This document shows, in pieces, positions 33,283 through 41,691 of a DNA stretch of 64,000 nt (its first letter is position 1; the number at the start of each line of letters is the position of its first letter). The notes beneath the pieces are model-generated. The model was not told where the DNA came from, made no database searches, and saw only the letters and a list, made by a program, of their open reading frames with translations. Location of the stretch: assembly GCA_041685625.1 (NCBI GenBank), contig JAWLFJ010000003.1:26412-90411 (forward strand), read 5' to 3'. The stretch comes from Albimonas sp041685625. GTDB lineage: Bacteria; Pseudomonadota; Alphaproteobacteria; Rhodobacterales; Rhodobacteraceae. Both the position numbers and the translations under genes were made by a program.

Positions 33283-34275
33283 GTGAAGTCCTCCCCCTCC
33301 GCCGCGACCGAGAACCGCGCCCCCGGCCTGGTCTACGTCGCCCCCGGCCGGGCCGAGATCCGCGACGTCCCGCTCGGGGAGGGCGAGTGCCTGCTCGAGA
33401 TGCGCGTCTCCGCCCTCTCGCGCGGCACCGAACGCCTCGTCTTCGAGGGCCGCGTGCCGGAAAGCGAACACGAGCGCATGCGCGCCCCGTTCCAGCGCGG
33501 CGACTTCCCGTTCCCGGTCGAACACGGCTACTGCGCCGTCGCCGAGGTGCTGGAGGGTCCGCCGGAGCTCGTCGGCCGCCTCGTCTTCGCGCTGCATCCG
33601 CATCGGACCCGCTTCCGCCTCCCCGCCTCGGCCTGCCTGCCGCTGCCCGAGGGCCTGCCGCCCGAGCGCGCCGCCCTCGCCGCCAACATGGAGACCGCCC
33701 TCAACGCCGTCTGGGACGCCGGCCTCGCGCCGGGCGACCGCGTGGCGGTGGTCGGCGCCGGCCTCCTCGGCTGCCTCGTCGCCCGCCTCGCCGCGCGGCT
33801 GCCGGGCGCCTCCGTATTTCTGACAGACGGAAACGCCTCCCGCAAAGCCGCCGCCCATCACCTCGGCGCAAACTTCCGCGAGCCGGGGGCGCTGCCCGAC
33901 GACTGCGACGTCGCCCTGAACGCCTCCGCGTCCTCCAGCGGCCTCGCCGCCGCGCTCGCCTCGCTCGGCCCCGAGGGGCGCTGCGTGGAGCTCTCCTGGC
34001 ACGGCGACCGGCCCGTGACGCTCCCCCTCGGCGGTGCGTTCCATTCCCGCCGCCTCTCCATCGTCTCGAGCCAGGTCGGCTCGCTCCCGCCCGTCCGAGC
34101 CCCGCGCTGGAGCCATCGCCGCCGGCTCGAGACCGCGCTCGCCCTTCTCGCCGAAGATCCGACCCTCGACGACCTGATCGACGTCGAGGTCCCCTTCGCC
34201 GACCTCCCCGCACGCCTGCCGGAACTCCTCGCCCCCGACGCCCCCGGCGTCGCGACGATCGTCCGCTACGCTTGA
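33283..34275 (+). CDS. BchC-like medium-chain dehydrogenase without the catalytic zinc cysteine
   Basis: This 330-residue MDR-fold oxidoreductase has an NAD(P)-binding motif VAVVGAGLLGCLVARLAA (about 150). Its N-terminal domain has LSRGTERLVFEGRVP where classical zinc alcohol dehydrogenases have the GxCHSD loop, as in bacteriochlorophyllide dehydrogenase BchC. The usual GHE is replaced by an EHGY stretch. It probably oxidises or reduces a bulky alcohol. The GTG start at 33283 is used. It is the first gene of a four-gene unit ending at 36600 with a QueD-like protein, a glycosyltransferase and a methyltransferase. Confidence 0.8.
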   Translation: MKSSPSAATENRAPGLVYVAPGRAEIRDVPLGEGECLLEMRVSALSRGTERLVFEGRVPESEHERMRAPFQRGDFPFPVEHGYCAVAEVLEGPPELVGRLVFALHPHRTRFRLPASACLPLPEGLPPERAALAANMETALNAVWDAGLAPGDRVAVVGAGLLGCLVARLAARLPGASVFLTDGNASRKAAAHHLGANFREPGALPDDCDVALNASASSSGLAAALASLGPEGRCVELSWHGDRPVTLPLGGAFHSRRLSIVSSQVGSLPPVRAPRWSHRRRLETALALLAEDPTLDDLIDVEVPFADLPARLPELLAPDAPGVATIVRYA

Positions 34276-34329
34276 CGCGCGCGCCCCGGCGCCACAGGTC
34301 GGGCCGCGAACCCGACAGGAGACCCCCGA

Positions 34330-34722
34330 ATGTACGCCGTCGAAGTCCGCGACCACGTGATGCTCGCCCACTCGCTGAAGGGCGAGGTGTTCGGCCCCGC
34401 GCAGAACATGCACGGCGCGACCTATGTCGTGGACGTCGCCTTCTACCGCTCGGAACTCCCGCCCGAGCGGATCGTCGTCGACATCGGCCGCGCCCATGAC
34501 GCGGTGAAGGCCGCCCTCGCGCCTCTCAACTTCGCCAATCTCGACGAGACCCTGCCGGGCGAGCTGACCACCACCGAATGGCTATGCCGCTACGTCTGGG
34601 AGCGCATGGCCGAGGCGGCGCGCGAAGGCGCCCTCGGCCCCGGCTCCGACGGGATCGAGCGCATCCGGGTGCTGCTGAACGAGAGCCACGTCGCCCGCGC
34701 CTGGTACGAGGCGGACCTCTGA
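34330..34722 (+). CDS. Divergent QueD/6-pyruvoyl-tetrahydropterin synthase-like protein
   Basis: This 130-residue protein of the PTPS/QueD T-fold family has H14 in LAHSL, one His (H28) in NMHGATYVV, VVDIGRAHDAVK, TTTEWLCRYVW and the C-terminal pterin-binding Glu in LNESHVA. The hallmarks of catalysis are changed. The HGH zinc pair is HGA, no catalytic Cys precedes it, and the LDHHYLN loop is LNFANLD. It should still bind a pterin- or purine-like ring but is unlikely to be a true QueD. It follows the dehydrogenase by 54 bases and precedes the glycosyltransferase by 97 bases. Confidence 0.8.
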   Translation: MYAVEVRDHVMLAHSLKGEVFGPAQNMHGATYVVDVAFYRSELPPERIVVDIGRAHDAVKAALAPLNFANLDETLPGELTTTEWLCRYVWERMAEAAREGALGPGSDGIERIRVLLNESHVARAWYEADL

Positions 34723-34750
34723 GCCCTTCCCGAGGGGGCCTGCGCCGCTC

Positions 34751-34767
34751 GGGGGCATCGAGCCCCC
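34751..34767. terminator. GC hairpin with ATCGA loop (copy B)
   Basis: GGGGGC, loop ATCGA, GCCCCC forms a perfect stem between the QueD-like gene and the glycosyltransferase. It may attenuate transcription inside the operon. It shares the loop and the CGCTCGGGG lead-in with copy A at 13744. Confidence 0.5.
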
Positions 34768-34819
34768 TCCCGGCGCGTCGGCGCTGTCGCGCCTCCCGCC
34801 CGGCCCGACCGTCCGCGCC

Positions 34820-35851
34820 ATGAGCCTGAGCGCCACGCTCGCCGTGCCCGGCGATCTCGGGACGCCGACCGGCGGCTACGAATACGCCCGCCGCCTGCTC
34901 TCGGCCGCGCCGGAAGCGGGGCTCGCGCTGACCCACCTTGCCCTCCCCGACGGCTTCCCGGAGCCTTCCGAGGCAGCCACCCGCGAAACCCTCGCGCGCC
35001 TCTCCGCCACGCCGGGCCCGCTGCTGGTCGACGGCCTCGCCCACGGCGCCCTCCCCGCTTCGGGCCTCAGCCCGCTCGGCCCGCGCCTCGCCGCGCTGCA
35101 CCACCACCCGCTCGGGCTCGAGACCGGCCTCGCCCCGGCCGAGGCCGCCCGCCGCCTCGCCGCCGAGGCCGCCGCGCTGGCCGAGACGGCCGCGGTGATC
35201 TGCACCTCCCGCACCACTGCCGCGACCCTGGCGGATCGCCTGCACGTCCCGCCGGAGCGCATCACCGTCGCCCTCCCCGGGCTCGACCCCGCGCCCAAGG
35301 CCCCGCGCCGCGGCGACCCGCCGGTCATCCTCGGCGTCGGCACGATCTCGCGCCGCAAGGGCTGGGACGTCCTCGCCGAGGCGCTCGCCCCGCTGACCGG
35401 CCTCCCCTGGCGCGCCGAGATCGCCGGCGCCGCGGACCGCGAGCCCGAGGCGACCCGCGCCCTCGAGGCCCGCCTCTCGGCGCTCGGCCTGACCGACCGG
35501 GTCACACTGCTCGGCGCCCTGCCCCGCGCAGAACTTGACGGGCGCTTCGCCGGAGCCGACCTCTTCGTGCTGCCCTCGCGCTACGAGGGCTACGGCATGG
35601 TCGTCGCGGAGGCCCTCGCCCGGGGCCTGCCCACCGTCGCCACCACCGCCGGCGCCCTGCCCGAGGCCGCCGGCGACGCCGCGATCCTCGTCCCGCCCGA
35701 CGACCCCGCGGCGCTTGCGGAGGCCCTCCGCCGCCTCATCGAACGCCCCGAGGCGCGCGACGCGCTCGCCGCCCGCGCGCTAGCCCGCCGCTTTCCGACC
35801 TGGACCGAGACGGCCGCAGCCGTCGCCGCCGCCCTGAGGCCCCTCGCATGA
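34820..35851 (+). CDS. Glycosyltransferase family 4
   Basis: The 343-residue retaining GT-B glycosyltransferase begins with the acceptor-side domain MSLSATLAVPGDLGTPTGGY. The donor domain has VGTISRRKGWDVLAEAL, VTLLGALPRAELDGRFAGAD and the E-x7-E motif EGYGMVVAE. No membrane anchor is seen. It shares an ATGA junction with the methyltransferase gene that follows. The acceptor is unknown; the context suggests a reduced pterin or related small molecule rather than a surface polymer, but that is inference. Confidence 0.88.
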   Translation: MSLSATLAVPGDLGTPTGGYEYARRLLSAAPEAGLALTHLALPDGFPEPSEAATRETLARLSATPGPLLVDGLAHGALPASGLSPLGPRLAALHHHPLGLETGLAPAEAARRLAAEAAALAETAAVICTSRTTAATLADRLHVPPERITVALPGLDPAPKAPRRGDPPVILGVGTISRRKGWDVLAEALAPLTGLPWRAEIAGAADREPEATRALEARLSALGLTDRVTLLGALPRAELDGRFAGADLFVLPSRYEGYGMVVAEALARGLPTVATTAGALPEAAGDAAILVPPDDPAALAEALRRLIERPEARDALAARALARRFPTWTETAAAVAAALRPLA

Positions 35852-36600
35852 GCTTCGATCCCGACTGGCTGGCCCTCCGCGCTCCGGCCGACGCCGCCGC
35901 GCGCGCGCCGGAACCCCTCGCGGGGCTGGAGGCATGGGCCGCCGGTCGCCCTCTCCGAGTCGTCGATCTCGGCTGCGGCACGGGCGCGACGCACCGCGCC
36001 CTCGCCCCGCGCCTGCCGGCGGCGCGCTGGACGCTCGTCGATTCCGACCCTGCCCTCCTGGCCCGCGCCGCCGAGACGGGCGCCGAGACCCGGCGCCTCG
36101 ACCTCGCCCGCGCGGTGGAGGCCGCCGTGGCGGAGGCCGATCTCGTCACCGCCTCCGCCCTCTTCGACCTCGCCTCGGCCGACTGGATTGCGCGCCTCGC
36201 CGCCGCGCTGCCGGCGAAGGCCGCGCTCTACGCCGCCCTCACCTATGACGGGCGGGAGACGTGGCGCCCGGCGCACCCCGAGGAGCCCGCCGCCCTCGCC
36301 GCCTTTCACGCCCATCAGCGCGGGCCGAAGGGCCTCGGCGCCGGCCCGGCGCTCGGCCCCGAGGCCACGGCGGCCCTCGCCGCCGCCCTCGCCGACCGAC
36401 GCCTCCTGATCGCACCGAGCCCCTGGCGCCTTACGACGGCCGACCGCCCGCTGATCGAGGCCCTCGCCGAGGGCTGCGCCGAGGCCGTCGCCGAGACCGG
36501 CGCGCTCGACCCCGCCGCCCTCGCCGACTGGCGCGCCGCGCGGCGCGCCGCCGCCACGGTCGAGATCGGTCACCTCGACCTGCTGGCGCTCCCCGCCTGA
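35848..36600 (+). CDS. Class I SAM-dependent methyltransferase
   Basis: The 250-residue Rossmann methyltransferase has motif I RVVDLGCGTGATHRAL, an acidic TLVDSDPALL, and then DLVTASALFDLASADW. It overlaps the glycosyltransferase stop by four bases (ATGA) and so belongs to the same operon. Its 3' end overlaps the convergent cytochrome b561 gene by 31 bases. The likely role is tailoring the product of the upstream genes. Confidence 0.82.
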   Translation: MSFDPDWLALRAPADAAARAPEPLAGLEAWAAGRPLRVVDLGCGTGATHRALAPRLPAARWTLVDSDPALLARAAETGAETRRLDLARAVEAAVAEADLVTASALFDLASADWIARLAAALPAKAALYAALTYDGRETWRPAHPEEPAALAAFHAHQRGPKGLGAGPALGPEATAALAAALADRRLLIAPSPWRLTTADRPLIEALAEGCAEAVAETGALDPAALADWRAARRAAATVEIGHLDLLALPA

Positions 36601-37211
36601 TCCGACGCCTCTCCGGGCGGGATCATCCGCTCCCAGACCCCGTCGCGGTTCAGCAGCCGGTGCTTCAGCGCCGCGAGGATGTGCACCGCCGCAAGGATCC
36701 CGATCAGGATCCCCAGCGGCGCATGCACGTTCCCCAGCAGGAACTCCGACGGCCCCCGCGCCTCCCCGATCGGCAGCCTCAGATCCACGAGGAAGTAGAA
36801 CGGCGCCGGCGCCGGATAGAGGCTGACGCCCACCCAGCCCACGATCGGCGTCACGATCAGCAGCCCGTAGAGCGCGACGTGCACCGCATGCGAGGCGGTC
36901 CGCTCCCATGCCTTGATCGGCGGGCGGTACTCCGGGTTCGGGGCCCCGGCCTTGGCCACCACCCGCAGCACCATCAGCCCCAGGACGGTCAGCCCCATGG
37001 ATTTGTGCAGGTCGTAGAGGACATCGAACGCGCCCTTGCCGAAGGTCGCGTCCACCGCCTCGACCGTGTCCTGCTCGTAGCCGGCGATCACGTAGCCGGT
37101 CGGAAGCTGCAGCAGCACGAACAGGGCCACCGCCCAGTGCAGCATCCGCCGGATCCAGGCGTATCGCGGCGCGTCCGTCGCGGCGCCCTCGGCCTCCTCG
37201 CTCGCGCTCAT
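36570..37211 (-). CDS. Cytochrome b561
   Basis: This 213-residue diheme inner-membrane cytochrome of the bacterial b561 family has four helices. Heme-ligand histidines are seen in RMLHWAVALF, YDLHKSMGLT, HAVHVALYGL and AVHILAALKH. It probably transfers electrons from quinol. It is the neighbour of opgC (68 bases apart) on the same strand. No specific partner is visible. Confidence 0.92.
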   Translation of the reverse strand: MSASEEAEGAATDAPRYAWIRRMLHWAVALFVLLQLPTGYVIAGYEQDTVEAVDATFGKGAFDVLYDLHKSMGLTVLGLMVLRVVAKAGAPNPEYRPPIKAWERTASHAVHVALYGLLIVTPIVGWVGVSLYPAPAPFYFLVDLRLPIGEARGPSEFLLGNVHAPLGILIGILAAVHILAALKHRLLNRDGVWERMIPPGEASDQAGSASRSR

Positions 37212-37278
37212 CGGATCCTCCCTCTCGCTCCTGCATCGTCATCGGGGAGGATAATGCGGCCAAGCGCCGCGCCCAGCC

Positions 37279-38799
37279 CTACTCCCCCGGCGCCGCCAGG
37301 GCCGCGCCCGCCGCGTCCCGCGGCGCCGGCCTGCGCCGCCAAGGCTGAGAGCGGAACCAGCCGACGCCGTAGGCCGTCGCCACCAGCCCCGCGAAGCCGG
37401 CGAGGTTCACCGCCGCCACCGTCGACATGTTCCGCCCGATCGCGTCGAGCGTGATCCCCATCGCCTGCGCGAGACCCATCGAGACGAGGAACACCGCCAG
37501 CGACTGCTGGCCCACCTTGCGGATCACCGGCTGCATCGACGGCAGCACCCGGCGCGCCGCCCAGTCCCGCCCGCCCGGGCCGAGCGCCGCCCAGGCCAGC
37601 ACCCCCAGCGCCGCGAGATGCAGGATCCCGAGGAGCTGGATCCGCGCCGAGGGCACGAAGAGGTCGAACCCCAGAAGCGACCGCGCCCCCTCGCCCAGCG
37701 CCCAGGTCAGCCCCGCGTCGAGCGTCGGCGAGACCGCCGGGATCAGGTTGACGTAGGCATAGGGCGCCGTCAGCACGGCGACCGCCGCCGCCCCGCGAAG
37801 CCAGAGCCGCGAGGGCGGCCCCCAAGGGGCCATCCCCTCGGTCAGCCGCCGGCCGCCCTTTCCCGCCCAGACCCAGGCGAGATAGGCCAGCGCCAGGAAA
37901 TGCGCCCAGCGCAGCAGCCCCTGCTCGGTCTTGCGCCAGAGATCCCGCGTCGCCGCGCGCACCGCCTCGATCCCGTCCTGCAGCCACCAGCCGTCGGGCA
38001 GATACTGCCCGCCGTGGATCCTGAACCAGGCGAAGGGGATCGTCAGCAGCACCACCGCCGCCGCCAGCCGCACCAGCCGGCGGCGCACCGGCGGCGGCGC
38101 GATCCAGCCCATGCCGAAGGCGAAGCCGGTGAAGAACACCAGCTGCCAGCCGAAGGGGTTGAAGAACCAGGGGATCTCCGGCGCCCAGGGCCGCGAGGGC
38201 AGGTCCGTCAGCCCGAACTGCGCCGCGAGCCACAACGCCGCGACCAGCCCCGCCGCCCCGGCCGTTCCGCCCGCCCGATGCGCCGCCATCACCGCCGGGA
38301 TCATGGCGAGGATCACCAGATACATCGGCAGGATGTCGAAGTAGTTCGGCACCCAGGTCAGCGTCAGCAGCCCCACCAGCGCCGCCCCGGTGTCCTCGAA
38401 GAACGGCACGATCGGCAGCGTCCTGAGATAATCCTTCTCCGGCTCGCCCCAGCCCTGCGCTTCCGCCACCGTCAGCAGCGCGATCACCGCGATCACGAGG
38501 CCCACATGGCTCCAGTAGACCTGCCACACCCGGTAGGCGACGCGCCCCGTGCCGATGCCGAAGCCGTGGCTCCCGAACGCGCCGCCGAAGGCGAGGGCCG
38601 AGGCCATGCCCGAGCAGAACACGAAGATCTCCGTCGCGTCGGAAAAGCCGAACCGCGCCGGAATCCACAAGGTCCAGGGGTTGCCCGGCGTATGCGCCAG
38701 GAGGATGATGAACATCGCGATGCCGCGGAAGAAGTCGAGCCGCGGATCCCGCGGCTTCTTCGGGGCGGGCGCGCGCAGCGCGGGGGCGGGATCGCTCAT
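37279..38799 (-). CDS. opgC: OpgC-family membrane acyltransferase
   Basis: This 506-residue protein with about ten membrane helices begins after a short soluble lead with the OpgC signature DPRLDFFRGIAMFIILLAHT. It continues GFSDATEIFVFCSGMASAL, which is typical for the OpgC domain. The family adds succinyl groups to osmoregulated periplasmic glucans, fitting opgH at 31304. I chose the ATG at 38799; upstream in-frame sequence is Arg-rich shadow. Confidence 0.9.
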   Translation of the reverse strand: MSDPAPALRAPAPKKPRDPRLDFFRGIAMFIILLAHTPGNPWTLWIPARFGFSDATEIFVFCSGMASALAFGGAFGSHGFGIGTGRVAYRVWQVYWSHVGLVIAVIALLTVAEAQGWGEPEKDYLRTLPIVPFFEDTGAALVGLLTLTWVPNYFDILPMYLVILAMIPAVMAAHRAGGTAGAAGLVAALWLAAQFGLTDLPSRPWAPEIPWFFNPFGWQLVFFTGFAFGMGWIAPPPVRRRLVRLAAAVVLLTIPFAWFRIHGGQYLPDGWWLQDGIEAVRAATRDLWRKTEQGLLRWAHFLALAYLAWVWAGKGGRRLTEGMAPWGPPSRLWLRGAAAVAVLTAPYAYVNLIPAVSPTLDAGLTWALGEGARSLLGFDLFVPSARIQLLGILHLAALGVLAWAALGPGGRDWAARRVLPSMQPVIRKVGQQSLAVFLVSMGLAQAMGITLDAIGRNMSTVAAVNLAGFAGLVATAYGVGWFRSQPWRRRPAPRDAAGAALAAPGE

Positions 38800-39081
38800 G
38801 ACGCCTCCTTTTAGCGCGGCGCGCGGGTCGCCGCCAGCGCGCCTGAGGCGGCGCGGGGCGGCGGGATCGGGCGGAGACGGCGGCGAGGCATGGCGGGTCT
38901 TCCACGGTCGGCGCACGGCGGCAGACGGTATCGCTAGCGCAAGCCGCGGCCCGCCGCGCGCCCCGCCCGCGCCGCCTCACCCGGACGTGACGCCGCGCGA
39001 GCGGACAGGCCTTCCCAGCCGCGCCGTCCCGGCCCAGTCTCGGCCTGCGCCACCGAAGGCCGCGCCACGCGAGGACCGAGC

Positions 39082-40317
39082 ATGCCCGCAGCCGAGCCCG
39101 CAGCCGCCGCGCGCCGCCCGGAAGGGCCGGGCGCCGCGCGCATGCAGCCGGCCGTGCTCGCCGTCGCCGCGGCGCTGATCGCCGCGCTGGCCCTTCGCGC
39201 CGGGGCCGAAGGCGGCGCCCGCCTCTCCCTCGCCGTGCTGATCGGCGCCGTCGCCGGGCTCGCGCTATATCACGCGAGCTTCGGCTTCACCGCCGCCTGG
39301 CGTCGCCTCGCGAGAGAGCGGCGCGGCGCCGGGCTCCGCGCCCAACTCGTGCTGATCGGCGTCGCCTCGGCGCTGTCCTACCCCCTGATGGCGTGGGGCG
39401 AGGGCGCCGGCGTCCCGATGTCCGGCTGGATCCTGCCGATGGGCGTCGCCTCGGCTCTCGGCGCGGCGATGTTCGGCGTCGGCATGCAGCTCGGCGGCGG
39501 CTGCGCCTCGGGCACGCTCTACACCGCGGGCGGCGGCTCCACGCGGATGCTGCTGACGCTTCTCTTCTTCGTGCTCGGCAGCGTCCTGCCGACCTCGCAC
39601 TGGGACTTCTGGTCGGCCCTGCCGCGCACGCGCTCCGGCGTCTCGCTGCTGGCCGAGACCGGCGGGCCGATCCCCGCCCTCGCCGTGCTCTTCGCCGCGC
39701 TCGGCGCGATCGGCCTCGCCAGCGTCGCGCTGGAGCGCCGCGCCCACGGAACTCTGGAGGGTCCGCGCCGCGGCGGGACCTGGCTGCAGGGGCCGTGGTC
39801 GCTGCTCGCCGGCGCGCTCGCCCTCGCGGCGGTGTGCTGGGCCACCTTCCTCGTCCTCGGGCGACCCTGGGGCATCACCTCGGCGCTGGCGCTCTGGGGC
39901 GCCAAGATCCTCGCCGCCGCCGGCGCGCCGGTGGAGACTTGGGGCTACTGGTCCGGCTGGCGCGCCGGCCAGCTCGAACGCTCGGTCTTCGCCGACGCGA
40001 CCTCGGTGATGAACTTCGGCATCATGGCCGGCGCCCTCGGCGCGGCCGGAGCGGCCGGGCGCTTCGCCCCCCTGCGCCGACTCGGCCGGCGCGACGTGCT
40101 GACCGCCGTGATCGGCGGCCTGCTGATGGGCTACGGCGCGCGCCTCGCCTACGGCTGCAACATCGGGGCCTATCTCGGCGGGCTGGTCTCGGGCTCGTTG
40201 CACGGCGCATGGTGGCTGCTCTGGGGCTTTCTCGGCTCGCTCGCCGGAACGGCCCTTCGCAGCCGTCTCCACATGGACAGTCCGCTTTCCCCGCAACCGT
40301 CAGGAGCCGCATCATGA
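39082..40317 (+). CDS. YeeE/YedE-family sulfur-compound transporter
   Basis: The 411-residue multi-pass inner-membrane protein is of the YeeE/YedE (TsuA-like) type, members of which import thiosulfate. The two cysteine-bearing motifs that form the conduction path are visible: MQLGGGCASGTLYTAGGG and LAYGCNIGAYLGGLVSG. The first helix starts around residue 22. GAGGA lies 8 bases before the ATG at 39082, favouring this start over the in-frame ATG at 39142. It overlaps the DUF302 gene as ATGA, and the soeCBA genes on the opposite strand continue the sulfur theme. Confidence 0.87.
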   Translation: MPAAEPAAAARRPEGPGAARMQPAVLAVAAALIAALALRAGAEGGARLSLAVLIGAVAGLALYHASFGFTAAWRRLARERRGAGLRAQLVLIGVASALSYPLMAWGEGAGVPMSGWILPMGVASALGAAMFGVGMQLGGGCASGTLYTAGGGSTRMLLTLLFFVLGSVLPTSHWDFWSALPRTRSGVSLLAETGGPIPALAVLFAALGAIGLASVALERRAHGTLEGPRRGGTWLQGPWSLLAGALALAAVCWATFLVLGRPWGITSALALWGAKILAAAGAPVETWGYWSGWRAGQLERSVFADATSVMNFGIMAGALGAAGAAGRFAPLRRLGRRDVLTAVIGGLLMGYGARLAYGCNIGAYLGGLVSGSLHGAWWLLWGFLGSLAGTALRSRLHMDSPLSPQPSGAAS

Positions 40318-40775
40318 TCCGTCTCGCCGTCTTCGCCTTCGCCCTTCTCCTCGCCCTGCCGGCCGCCGCGCAGGAGGCGCGGGAAGGCCACCGCGTGATC
40401 GAGACCGACATCTCCTACGAGGAGTTCCTCCCTCGCCTCCGCGACGCGATCTCGGCCGAGGAGATGGGTCTCGTGACCGAGGCCGGCCCCACCGAAGCCG
40501 CCGCCGGCCGCGGGGTCGAGATCCCGGGCGACCGCGTCCTCGGCGTGTTCCGCAACGATTTCGCGGTGCGCGCCCTTCGCGCCTCCCGCGCCTCGATGAT
40601 CGAGGCGCCGATCCGCTTCCATGTCCGCGAGACCGGCGAGGGCGCGATCCTCGCCTGGAAGACGCCGAGCCACGTCTTCGGCCCCTATCTCGCCGAGGGC
40701 GGCGGCGAGCTCGCCGAGGTGGCCTCCGAGCTCGACGCCATCTTCGAGGCGATCGCCGCCCGCGCGACCGAGTGA
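40314..40775 (+). CDS. DUF302 protein, secreted
   Basis: The 153-residue protein has an N-terminal signal peptide (MIRLAVFAFALLLALPAAAQ, cleavage after AAA). A DUF302 domain follows (TDISYEEFLPRLRDAISAEE, then VFRNDFAVRALRA, FHVRETGEGAILAW). DUF302 domains are small ferredoxin-like folds of unknown chemistry, often near sulfur genes. Its start overlaps the YeeE stop by four bases, so the two proteins are probably functionally linked in the periplasm and membrane. Confidence 0.82.
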   Translation: MIRLAVFAFALLLALPAAAQEAREGHRVIETDISYEEFLPRLRDAISAEEMGLVTEAGPTEAAAGRGVEIPGDRVLGVFRNDFAVRALRASRASMIEAPIRFHVRETGEGAILAWKTPSHVFGPYLAEGGGELAEVASELDAIFEAIAARATE

Positions 40776-40793
40776 GCGGCGCCGCGCGGCGGG

Positions 40794-41687
40794 TCAGCCC
40801 GCCGCGCGGCCGTACCAGAGCCCGACGACGTGTTCCGCCTCCGCGTAGAACAGCCAGCGCGAGGCGGCGACGCCCGCGACATGGCTCAGCACCGCCAACC
40901 CGGCGACCGTGTGCTTGGCGGGCCAGGCCTCCAGCGTCAGGAACACCACCGCCGGCAGCGCGAAGCCGAGCACGATCGCGATACGCCGCAGCGCCTTCGA
41001 CCGCCGACGTCCGACCCGGTGCACCATCTCGTCCGTCAGGTAGTTGGCGCCGGTATGCGGCCCCTCCAGCATCCGCACCCGCCCCCGCGCGCCGAGGCCC
41101 GTCGCCGTGCCCATGTCCGACGCCGCCTCCGCATAGGCGACGTCGCCGCGCCGCCAGTGCAGCACCTGCAGGACCAGCGCGATCAGCAACAGGCCCGCCC
41201 CGACGGTCGTGCGCCCCGCCAGCAGCGCACCGCCCGCCAGCGCCAGCGCCACGAACAGCGCCGGCGTCGACCAGTGCCGCCAGCGCGGCACCGCCCGGAT
41301 CGAGGCGTAGATCATCGCCGTCGCCGCCACCGTGGCCAGCGCCAGTGCGGAAGAGAGCAGGCCGAGCCAGACGACCCGCTCCCCACCGAAGCCCCAGAGC
41401 GCGGAATAGACCGCGAACACGCCCAACGTCGCCACCGCCAGCACCCCCTCGCGGGAGAGCCAGGACGAGCGCCACTGCGACAGCGCCCGCCATGCCCGCT
41501 CCGGATGGCCCAGATGGCCGAGCGAGGCCAGAAGTCCCGCCGAGGCGAGCACGAAGGCCAGTCCGCCGAAGGTCAGCACGACCCAGCCGGGCGCCGCGCC
41601 GTGCACTCCGAGGCCGAGCCAGGCGATCAGCCCGAAGCCCAGCCCCGAAAGCGTGGTGAAGACGATCAGCGACGGCGCCGGATGCAT
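40794..41687 (-). CDS. soeC: DmsC-like membrane anchor of a molybdoenzyme, SoeC
   Basis: This 297-residue quinone-reducing anchor has eight hydrophobic helices and begins MHPAPSLIVFTTLSGLGFGL, typical of DmsC/SoeC. It also has ASLGHLGHPERAWRALSQWR, a conserved DmsC loop. It lies 4 bases after soeB and passes electrons from sulfite to quinone. It is convergent with the DUF302 gene. Confidence 0.85.
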   Translation of the reverse strand: MHPAPSLIVFTTLSGLGFGLIAWLGLGVHGAAPGWVVLTFGGLAFVLASAGLLASLGHLGHPERAWRALSQWRSSWLSREGVLAVATLGVFAVYSALWGFGGERVVWLGLLSSALALATVAATAMIYASIRAVPRWRHWSTPALFVALALAGGALLAGRTTVGAGLLLIALVLQVLHWRRGDVAYAEAASDMGTATGLGARGRVRMLEGPHTGANYLTDEMVHRVGRRRSKALRRIAIVLGFALPAVVFLTLEAWPAKHTVAGLAVLSHVAGVAASRWLFYAEAEHVVGLWYGRAAG

Positions 41688-41691
41688 GCTC

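Noticed and set aside
34330..34722. Genuine 6-carboxytetrahydropterin synthase in queuosine synthesis
   Set aside because: The catalytic Cys, one zinc His and the Asp-His loop are missing, and no queC, queE or queF lies nearby.
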